In this document: piece by piece, positions 57,663-64,000 of the stretch | Position numbering within the stretch: the stretch's first letter is position 1 | Layout: each line of letters starts with the position of its first letter | DNA from: Betaproteobacteria bacterium | GTDB lineage: Bacteria; Pseudomonadota; Gammaproteobacteria; Burkholderiales; Rhodocyclaceae | Direction: 5' to 3' | DNA: 64,000 bases | Assembly (NCBI GenBank): GCA_016234745.1 | Contig: JACRAR010000078.1 | Location: forward strand, 57,477 to 121,476 | Program-made: the position numbers and the translations under genes | Notes under the pieces: generated by a model | Told to the model about the DNA's origin: nothing | Database searches by the model: none | Seen by the model: the letters and a program-made list of their open reading frames with translations, nothing else

Positions 57663-58256
57663 CTAGATAACCGAGGTCTCGCTGTTACTGCCCAGCCCGG
57701 CATTAGCCAGCGTGGCCATCTCATCTATGGAAAGGACGCGTTGGATATCCAGGATGATGACGAATTTGCCATTCACTTTGCCCATGCCTGCGATGAAATC
57801 GGCACGGATCTTCGCCCCGAAAGACGGCGGCGGCTCGATCTCGGAACCCGGAATTTCCAGCACTTCGGACACTGCATCGACCATGATGCCGAGATCCTGT
57901 TTGGTGTCGTCCTGGCGCATCTCGACGATGACGATGCAGGTGCGGCGTTGCACCGTGGATGTACTGCCGCCGAAGCGCGCGGCCAAATCGATCACCGGGA
58001 CGACCGCACCGCGCAGGTTGATGACGCCACGAATGAAGGTCGGCATCATCGGAATTTCAGTGAGATTGCCGTACTCGATGATCTCCTTGACATTGAGGAT
58101 GCCGACCGCATACAGCTCGCTGGCCAGGGCGAAGGTCAGGTACTGGTGCGCCTCGCCGGCCGACGCCAGCTGGCGGGCGGCAGTCAGTGAACGTTGCGCC
58201 TGTTGTCCGCCCATGGAATTTGCTGCGGGATGCGTGGTTTGAACTGGGTTTCCCAT
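57663..58256 (-). CDS. cheW: CheW-like chemosensory coupling protein
   Basis: 197 residues, longer than minimal CheW by a 35-residue N-terminal extension. The CheW domain shows EYLTFALASELYAVGI-like start, IPMMPTFIRGVINLRGAVVPVIDLA and GIMVDAVSEVLEI, the hallmark sequences. It links receptors to CheA. Twelve bases separate it from the receptor gene upstream. Confidence 0.93.
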   Translation of the reverse strand: MGNPVQTTHPAANSMGGQQAQRSLTAARQLASAGEAHQYLTFALASELYAVGILNVKEIIEYGNLTEIPMMPTFIRGVINLRGAVVPVIDLAARFGGSTSTVQRRTCIVIVEMRQDDTKQDLGIMVDAVSEVLEIPGSEIEPPPSFGAKIRADFIAGMGKVNGKFVIILDIQRVLSIDEMATLANAGLGSNSETSVI

Positions 58257-58267
58257 CTGGCCACTCC

Positions 58268-59899
58268 TCAGAAGCGCTCGAAATCCTGCTCGTTGACCGC
58301 AAGGTGGATTTGCTTGGCCGGCCGCGCATTCGCAATACGCGGTGCCGACGTTTCACTCTTCTTATGTCCCGACACGAGAGCGGCTTTCGAACCGCTGTCC
58401 TGATCGATCTTGAAGAAGGCCATTAGGTCCAGCAATTGGTTGGCTTGCCCGCCCATTTCCTCGGCGGTGGCGGCGAGTTCCTCGGAAGCCGAGGCATTCT
58501 GCTGGGTGGCCTTGTTCAACTGGCCCATCGCACCGTTGATCTGGCCGACTCCGGAGGACTGCTCCTGCGAAGCGGCGGCAATCTCCTGCACCAGGTCGGA
58601 GGTCTTCTTGATCGACGGCACCATGGTATCGAGCAGCTTGCCGGCCTGTTCGGCCATGCCGACGCTGCTGCTGGCCAGCTGGCCGATTTCCTGGGCAGCC
58701 ACCTGAGAACGTTCCGCCAGCTTGCGCACTTCGGCCGCCACTACCGCGAAGCCCTTGCCGTGCTCGCCGGCGCGCGCCGCCTCGATCGCGGCGTTCAGCG
58801 CCAGCAGGTTGGTCTGGTAGGCGATGTCGTCGATGATGCCGATCTTGCCGGCGATCTGCTTCATCGCCTCGACCGTGTTCTTGACCGCCGTGCCGCCCTC
58901 GGTGGCTTCGGTGGCCGATTTGCTCGCCATGCCGTCGGTAACTTTGGCATTCTCGGTGTTCTGATTGATGCTGGCAGTCATCTGTTCGATGCTGGCGGAT
59001 GTTTCCTCGACGCTGGCGGCCTGCTCGCTGGAGCTCTGGGACAGCGACTGGGCGGTCTGCGAGACCTGGCTGGCAGCGTTGTTGAGCGCTTCGGAAGCGG
59101 CGTTCACTTCGCTGATGGTGCTGGCGAGCTTATCCACCATGAAACACATCGAGGTCAGCAACAGGCCGGTTTCGTCCTTGGAGTTCACGTCGATCTTGAC
59201 CGTCAGGTTGCCATTGGCCAGTTCCTGGGCCACACCCACCGCTTCATTGAGCGGCTTGGTGATGCTGCGCGTGACCCAGAATCCTATGCCAACCGCCAGC
59301 AGCACGGCGACAAGCGCCAGCATGAGCATCAGGTTGCGCGCCTGCTGGTATTGCTGCTCTGCCTCCTTGCCAGTCTGATCCATAAGTTCACCCTGGAACT
59401 TGATCAGTGCATTGACGCGTTGGCGGTATTCCGAAGCGCTCTTGCGAAAATCCGTTGCGATATATGCCCGTGCTTCCTGCGTTTTGTCCTCTTCGGTCAG
59501 CTTGATGATCTGGTTCTGCGCTGCGATGTAGCGTTCCCGCGATTCCAGAATCTGGTTCATCATTTCTATTCCTTTAGGTTGCGTCAGCGTCGGTTTCAGC
59601 GTTTCCCACGCCTTGCCGATGCTGGCGCGGCCGCTCAGGATGCGTTCCTTCGCTTGCTGCCGGGCTTCCTTCGAATCGCTGAGCGCCATGTCGCGTGCCG
59701 CAATGCCGATCTCATTGACTCCGGCAAGACCCGCTTCGAGCAGGACAACCTTGGGCCACTTGTTTGCGCTGATGTCCTCAATGGAATCGTTGATTGATGC
59801 CATGCGGGTAATGCCGAGGAAGGCGATGACAGTCATCAAAATCACCACCACGCCAAACCCCAGGCCAAGCCGGGTACCGATTTTCATATTGTTGAACAT
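58268..59899 (-). CDS. Methyl-accepting chemotaxis receptor, 4HB type
   Basis: 543 residues. Membrane helices at about 11-30 and 190-210 flank a periplasmic four-helix-bundle ligand domain. HAMP follows (about 211-265), then the signalling domain with tip [20 protein letters not shown] near 368-390. The C-terminus ends EQDFERF, not the canonical NWETF, so CheR tethering there is uncertain. Ligand unknown. It is between cheA and cheW, so it likely feeds that pathway. Confidence 0.95.
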   Translation of the reverse strand: MFNNMKIGTRLGLGFGVVVILMTVIAFLGITRMASINDSIEDISANKWPKVVLLEAGLAGVNEIGIAARDMALSDSKEARQQAKERILSGRASIGKAWETLKPTLTQPKGIEMMNQILESRERYIAAQNQIIKLTEEDKTQEARAYIATDFRKSASEYRQRVNALIKFQGELMDQTGKEAEQQYQQARNLMLMLALVAVLLAVGIGFWVTRSITKPLNEAVGVAQELANGNLTVKIDVNSKDETGLLLTSMCFMVDKLASTISEVNAASEALNNAASQVSQTAQSLSQSSSEQAASVEETSASIEQMTASINQNTENAKVTDGMASKSATEATEGGTAVKNTVEAMKQIAGKIGIIDDIAYQTNLLALNAAIEAARAGEHGKGFAVVAAEVRKLAERSQVAAQEIGQLASSSVGMAEQAGKLLDTMVPSIKKTSDLVQEIAAASQEQSSGVGQINGAMGQLNKATQQNASASEELAATAEEMGGQANQLLDLMAFFKIDQDSGSKAALVSGHKKSETSAPRIANARPAKQIHLAVNEQDFERF

Positions 59900-59924
59900 G
59901 GTTTACTCCTTTACAGAAAAGTCA

Positions 59925-62114
59925 TCAGTGAAGCGCGCCGTCAGCGGCGTGCATGCGTTCTTCGGCGCCGGCGGCAAGATTCGCCAACGCCTGCACATCG
60001 AGGATGAGGGCGATCTCGCCGGAGCCAAGGATGGTGGAGCCGGCGATGCCCCTGAGATGGCCGAAAATGGCGCCGAGCGGCTTGATCACGGTCTGGAACT
60101 CGCCCTGCAGCACATCCACGACGATGCCAACCTTGCGCCCGCCGGCCTTGACCACCACTACATTCTCGCGGACGGGCTTGTCGCTGTTGACCTCGAACAG
60201 TTCCCGTAATCTGACGAACGGCAGCACCTCGCCGCGCAGGTTCAAATAGTTGCGCTCTTCGCTGCTGGGCTGCAATTCCATGCATTCCACCACCATCTCC
60301 AGCGGAATTACGAAAGTGGACTGTTCCACCCCCACCAGGAAGCCGTCGATGATCGCCAGGGTCAAGGGCAGGCGGATGGTAAAGCGTGAGCCGAGGTTCT
60401 CTTCAGAATCCACCTCGACCGTGCCGCGCAGTGCCTGGATATTTCTTCTGACCACGTCCATGCCGACGCCGCGGCCGGACAGATTGGTGACTTTCTCGGC
60501 GGTAGAGAAACCGGCTTCGAAGATCAGGTTGGCGATTTCCTGATCGGACAGGGTCTGGTTCTCCGAGATCAGTCCCTTCTCAAGGGCCTTGGTGCGGATT
60601 TTTTCCTTTGGCAGTCCGGCACCGTCGTCCACGACTTTTATGACGATACTGCCCGAATCATGGTAAGCGTTGAGCTCGACCCGGCCGGCTTGCGGCTTGC
60701 CTTTGGCAAGCCTGACGGCGGTGGGCTCGAGGCCATGGTCCATGGCGTTTCTGACCAGGTGCATGAGCGGGTCGCCGATTTTTTCGACAACCGACTTGTC
60801 AAGTTCGGTCTCGGCACCGGTGATCACCAGCTCGATTTCTTTGCCGAGTTCCTTGGCGGTATCTCTGACTACCCGGTTGAAGCGATTGAAGGTCTCGCCG
60901 ATCTGTACCATCCTGAGCTGCAGTGCCGAGTCGCGAATGCTTTCGACCAGTCTTGAGAGCACCGAGGTGGTTTCGACCAGCACGGTCTGGCCGCTTTTCT
61001 GCGCCAGCAGGTTGGCCGAAGCGCCGGCAATCACCAGTTCGCCGACCAGATCGATCAAATGATCGAGTTTGTCGGCATGCACGCGGATCAGGCGGGCTTC
61101 GTCGGCTTTTTTCTCTGAAATCTGCTTCTGCTTGGTGACGGCGGCTTCGACGATTTCCGGCTGGAGCATTTGCTGTTCCACCAGGATCTTGCCCAGATGG
61201 GGGGCAGGCGGACCGCCTTCGACCTGGGCCGCGACGGCACTGCCGGCCTGCTGGGCCGCCAGGCCGGCGTCCAGCTCTTCCTGGGTGAGCGCGCCGCTCT
61301 TCACCAGGATCTCGCCCAGCCGCATGGTTTCTTCGGGCAGATGGGCGATCAGGTCGAGGTAGTCGGCGACCTTGCTGTAAGGCGGCAGGATGTGGAGCTC
61401 GCAGTCGTCGCGGACGAAGTCGAAGACGCGCTCGATGGCGGCCTTGTCGGCGTGGCTCCTGAAACTGATTTCAAAGCCGAGGTAGCAGGATTCCGGGGCC
61501 ATCTCCTCCGGCTCGGGCAGGGCGTCACTGAGCGTGGTGATGTGGGCGATCTCGCCCAGCGAGAGCAGGTAGCGCAGGATGGCTTCGGGGTCCATGCCAT
61601 TTCTCAGCACGTCGCGGCCAAAGCGCACCGAGATATGCCAGCAGTCGTTCATGGTCTTGCCTCCGCCCTCGCTTTCGACTGCAGCGGCGGTTTCAGCCGG
61701 GGTGGCGGCGGCGCTGGGAGCGACCGCACCGCCAAGGAAGCCGCGCAATTCATTGGCCAGGGCGCCACCTTTGGCCTGAGTCTCGGCATCGGCTTCGCGC
61801 ATGTCGTTTTCGGCGAGATCGAGCAGGGCATTGAGGTGGTCGCAACAGTTGAGGATCACGCTGACCAGGGCGCTGCTGACGCTTATCTCTGCGTTGCGCA
61901 GCTTGTCCAGGGCATTTTCGACGACGTGGGTGAACTTCTCGATCATGCCCAGCTCGACCACGCCCGAGCCGCCCTTGATGGTGTGGGCGGCGCGGAAGAT
62001 GGCGTTGAGCGTTTCCGGGTCGTGATCGCCCTGTTCCATGCGCATCAGGCCGGCTTCCATGTCGGTCAACTGCTCACGGGCTTCCTGGATGAAGACGCTG
62101 AGAATTTCTTCCAT
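59925..62114 (-). CDS. cheA: CheA histidine kinase with MshEN-like motifs in the linker
   Basis: 729 residues. The HPt phosphoacceptor is H44 (AAHTIKGGSG). Residues about 157-250 form an alpha/beta domain in place of a classical P2. Next, residues 265-288 match the 24-residue MshEN c-di-GMP-binding motif at every consensus position (RLG at 1-3, LV at 6-7, G at 10, L at 12, 17 and 21, Q at 24); 306-329 is a second, weaker copy beginning HLGKILV. Then dimerisation, ATPase (NAMDHG, DDGAGL, GRGVGMDVV) and CheW-like domains follow. Phosphotransfer to the CheY-type receiver at 63779 is expected. Regulation by c-di-GMP is inference. Confidence 0.93.
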   Translation of the reverse strand: MEEILSVFIQEAREQLTDMEAGLMRMEQGDHDPETLNAIFRAAHTIKGGSGVVELGMIEKFTHVVENALDKLRNAEISVSSALVSVILNCCDHLNALLDLAENDMREADAETQAKGGALANELRGFLGGAVAPSAAATPAETAAAVESEGGGKTMNDCWHISVRFGRDVLRNGMDPEAILRYLLSLGEIAHITTLSDALPEPEEMAPESCYLGFEISFRSHADKAAIERVFDFVRDDCELHILPPYSKVADYLDLIAHLPEETMRLGEILVKSGALTQEELDAGLAAQQAGSAVAAQVEGGPPAPHLGKILVEQQMLQPEIVEAAVTKQKQISEKKADEARLIRVHADKLDHLIDLVGELVIAGASANLLAQKSGQTVLVETTSVLSRLVESIRDSALQLRMVQIGETFNRFNRVVRDTAKELGKEIELVITGAETELDKSVVEKIGDPLMHLVRNAMDHGLEPTAVRLAKGKPQAGRVELNAYHDSGSIVIKVVDDGAGLPKEKIRTKALEKGLISENQTLSDQEIANLIFEAGFSTAEKVTNLSGRGVGMDVVRRNIQALRGTVEVDSEENLGSRFTIRLPLTLAIIDGFLVGVEQSTFVIPLEMVVECMELQPSSEERNYLNLRGEVLPFVRLRELFEVNSDKPVRENVVVVKAGGRKVGIVVDVLQGEFQTVIKPLGAIFGHLRGIAGSTILGSGEIALILDVQALANLAAGAEERMHAADGALH

Positions 62115-62167
62115 GATCTGTTCTCTGTGATTGGTTGCTTGCTTAAGGCTGGCGTTCAGGTGCGAAT

Positions 62168-62482
62168 TCAGGCCGATTCCCGGGCGGGAATCACCAGGGG
62201 GTCGCCGAAGAAGCCGGCGATGTTGAAGAAGTCCATCAGTTCATGCACCCTTGGACTGTGGGCGACGATGCGCAGCGTCTTGCCCTGTTTCTGGCATTCG
62301 CGCTTGGCGAGCATCAACAGCTGGATGCCGGCAGTGTCGATTTCGCTGACGCGGGACAGATCCAGTTCGATGACCTGGGTCTGCGTCACATTGCCCATCA
62401 GTTCGTCTTTCAACGCCTCGGCTTGATAGATGGTCATATCCTGGTCGATGGCCAGACGGCCGGTGCTTGCGGTGGCATTCAT
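62168..62482 (-). CDS. STAS-domain protein (anti-sigma-factor-antagonist-like)
   Basis: 104 residues, a single STAS domain. The usual phosphorylation site D-S-G reads D-T-A-G here (EIDTAGIQLLMLAKR), so a threonine replaces serine. It lies between the receptor-like gene and cheA in the same operon, 53 bases before cheA. Such STAS proteins occur in other beta- and gammaproteobacterial chemosensory clusters, with unclear roles; they may bind receiver or kinase proteins. Confidence 0.9.
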   Translation of the reverse strand: MNATASTGRLAIDQDMTIYQAEALKDELMGNVTQTQVIELDLSRVSEIDTAGIQLLMLAKRECQKQGKTLRIVAHSPRVHELMDFFNIAGFFGDPLVIPARESA

Positions 62483-62497
62483 AGAGACAAACTCCTC

Positions 62498-63775
62498 TTA
62501 AAACAGCTCGATTTTTGGTTGGGCTGCGCCGCTGTTGTCTTGGGATGGTGCGCCGCCCATGGCAGTGCAATGCGAATGGCGCTGTGACGACATCACATAA
62601 CTGTCGTACATTTGATCCAGATGCTGCGATAGCGGCTTGAGCTCGAAATCCGGATCTTCGAACTCGTTGAGACGCTCTGCAAGCAAACAGGCATGGCTGT
62701 CGAGGCGATTAAGAGCGTCGATCACCTGTTCGATCTGTTGGCGCGCCACGTCCTGGAACTGCACGCTGGCCAGCGCATTCATGAACATCTCGGCAAGTTG
62801 CTGGCTGCTGTTGCGAATCTGCAGCATCACCTGGACTTCATGGTCGGTGACCTCATGGTAGCTTCTTCCCAGATCATCGAGTTGCGCCGCGAAGCTTTGC
62901 AGCGCCTTGCGTTCCGCTTCGATGTGTTCGCTGGACATCTTGTCCTTGAAGTGCGATTCGATTGAGATGGACACTGCCCGAATGCCCTGATCGATCTGGC
63001 TTACCGCTTGGTCAGTTGCACCTGACAACTTGCGAACCTCATCGGCCACCACCGCGAACCCTCGCCCGACCTCGCCGGCGCGAGCGGCTTCGATTGCTGC
63101 ATTTAACGCCAGTAAATTGGTCTGCTTGGAAATGCTGCGGATCAGTTGCACCAGGGAGCCGAGCGACTGAGCTTCCTTGACGACTTGTTCGACATTCTGC
63201 CGATCCGTCTCGCTCGAAACGATCCGCTCCTTGATGTATTGATCGAGCGTGCCAATGAGTTCACGGTTGCGCTCGATACGTGCTTCGGACTGGGCCAGCA
63301 TTTCGTTTGATTCGTGGCTGGATGTGTCGACGAAACTGTTGAGATGCGTCACCACACCATCGATAGTCTGCAATCGACTGGCAATGTCGAAGGCAGCTTT
63401 CTCGGTTTCATTTATGACCGAGCTCAGCTGGATGCGTACTACGTTATTGTAGGTGCCCACCTGGTTTAGTTGTTCAGCCACCTGTTCGGTCGTAGTGACA
63501 TAAGCGTTGTTGAGTCTGGCAGTTTTCTCTTGCTGGCTTTGCATGCCGAACAGCCAGTCACGATAGATGGCCGTCGAGACCAGGCGTTGGCCAAGAAAGG
63601 CAACCGAGATCATCAGAAAACTACCCAACGCCCCTCCCTCATTTCGTTTCAAGCCTATGGCAGGCAAAAAGTCGTCGACCCACCACACATTGAATAAGTA
63701 GACTGTCAATGCAGCACCGATGCCGACCACCAGAAATACCAGAATCTGGCGACGTAGAAGGAGCATGAAATCCAT
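62498..63775 (-). CDS. Membrane-anchored receptor-like protein with CheZ-like motif
   Basis: 425 residues. Two membrane helices at about 11-27 and 47-65 leave almost no periplasmic domain; no HAMP is seen. The signalling tip is clear ([20 protein letters not shown], about 214-233), so it should join receptor arrays. After it, [15 protein letters not shown] (about 337-351) resembles the CheZ phosphatase helix with D342 and Q346 in D-x-x-x-Q spacing, and the protein ends QPKIELF, a hydrophobic tail. It starts three bases after the stop of the CheY-type gene. A combined receptor and receiver phosphatase is a reasonable inference, not shown. Confidence 0.85.
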   Translation of the reverse strand: MDFMLLLRRQILVFLVVGIGAALTVYLFNVWWVDDFLPAIGLKRNEGGALGSFLMISVAFLGQRLVSTAIYRDWLFGMQSQQEKTARLNNAYVTTTEQVAEQLNQVGTYNNVVRIQLSSVINETEKAAFDIASRLQTIDGVVTHLNSFVDTSSHESNEMLAQSEARIERNRELIGTLDQYIKERIVSSETDRQNVEQVVKEAQSLGSLVQLIRSISKQTNLLALNAAIEAARAGEVGRGFAVVADEVRKLSGATDQAVSQIDQGIRAVSISIESHFKDKMSSEHIEAERKALQSFAAQLDDLGRSYHEVTDHEVQVMLQIRNSSQQLAEMFMNALASVQFQDVARQQIEQVIDALNRLDSHACLLAERLNEFEDPDFELKPLSQHLDQMYDSYVMSSQRHSHCTAMGGAPSQDNSGAAQPKIELF

Positions 63776-63778
63776 GGT

Positions 63779-64000
63779 CTAGCGCACAACCAGCTTGATG
63801 GTGTCGAGCAGTTCGTCGGCAGTGGCGGGCTTGACCAGCCAGCCCGAAGCGCCAGCGGTCTTGGCTTCGGCACGCTTGGCCTGCTGCGATTCGGTGGTGA
63901 GGAAGAGGATCGGCATGAACTTGTAGCTGGGCAGCTTGCGCACTTCCTTGATGAACTCGATGCCATTCATGCCGGGCATGTTGAGGTCGGTGATGAGCAG
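63779..64000 (-). CDS. CheY-type response regulator, C-terminal part (cut by window edge)
   Basis: About 73 C-terminal residues of a single receiver domain are visible. The phosphoacceptor aspartate is in LLITDLNMPGMNG, followed by the threonine in FLTTES and the lysine in LVKPA. No output domain follows, as expected for CheY. It is the first visible gene of the chemosensory operon; upstream genes lie beyond the window. Confidence 0.92.
   Translation of the reverse strand: MLITDLNMPGMNGIEFIKEVRKLPSYKFMPILFLTTESQQAKRAEAKTAGASGWLVKPATADELLDTIKLVVR

Noticed and set aside
61170..62426. A 418-codon plus-strand frame opposite cheA and the STAS gene
   Set aside because: Antisense to two well-supported genes across their boundary; no domain seen.

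Overview
The window looks like part of the chromosome of a free-living betaproteobacterium, probably Rhodocyclales- or Sterolibacteriaceae-like. This is inferred from the high GC, the gene order and the protein families; no database search was possible. Supporting signs are a PHA synthase, a beta-type sulfate assimilation operon (cysI, a DUF934 gene, cysH, cysD, cysN), the rsmI/yraN/diaA/dolP neighbourhood and a dense set of c-di-GMP and chemosensory proteins. No rRNA, tRNA, CRISPR array, insertion sequence or phage gene was recognised. Intergenic gaps are short; only two (19249-19614 and 52358-52717) exceed 300 bases.

Layout. 1-9020: start of a PHA synthase (partial), a PatB/MalY-type C-S lyase that overlaps a CysB regulator, and the divergent assimilatory operon cysI-DUF934-cysH-cysD-cysN-cysK. 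The reductase has the cysteine pairs of an APS reductase and no APS kinase is present, so the pathway should run APS to sulfite to sulfide to cysteine without PAPS. 9032-16798: a large, probably type I-secreted protein (papain/NlpC-like domain, four repeats, RTX-like stretch, DUF4214), an unlinked sulfate-binding protein, a class II amidotransferase, an Epd-type dehydrogenase and a FadL-like porin. 16906-29819: a c-di-GMP/two-component block with a PAS-GGDEF protein, a second CysB-like regulator, and a membrane PAS-GGDEF-EAL-receiver protein flanked by two closely similar histidine kinases. 29829-33698: sulfate ABC transporter operon sbp-cysT-cysW-cysA. 33905-38602: radical SAM protein, cobalt/nickel ECF transporter cbiM-cbiQ-cbiO and a TPR lipoprotein. 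38708-47755: core-MetE-like methyltransferase, CBS protein, rsmI-pyrC-lipoprotein-DUF3025 operon, then yraN, a HIRAN protein, cfa, diaA, dolP and rfaE2. 47766-52357: TAXI solute-binding protein, EamA exporter, and ssb with gamma-glutamyltransferase. 52718-64000: two more c-di-GMP enzymes followed by a chemosensory operon read leftwards (receiver, receptor-like protein, STAS, CheA, receptor, CheW).

Two themes tie the window together. Sulfur: uptake (two Sbp, one CysTWA), reduction, cysteine synthesis, C-S lyase, methionine synthase-like protein and two CysB-type regulators; the cysI and sbp-cysTWA control regions share a 10-bp element. Second-messenger signalling: four GGDEF proteins, two with EAL domains. 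The most interesting points are a CheA whose linker carries a tandem MshEN-like c-di-GMP-binding motif, a membrane receptor-like protein with a CheZ-like DxxxQ motif beside a CheY gene, and a GGDEF-EAL-receiver protein with degenerate catalytic residues translationally coupled to a histidine kinase.
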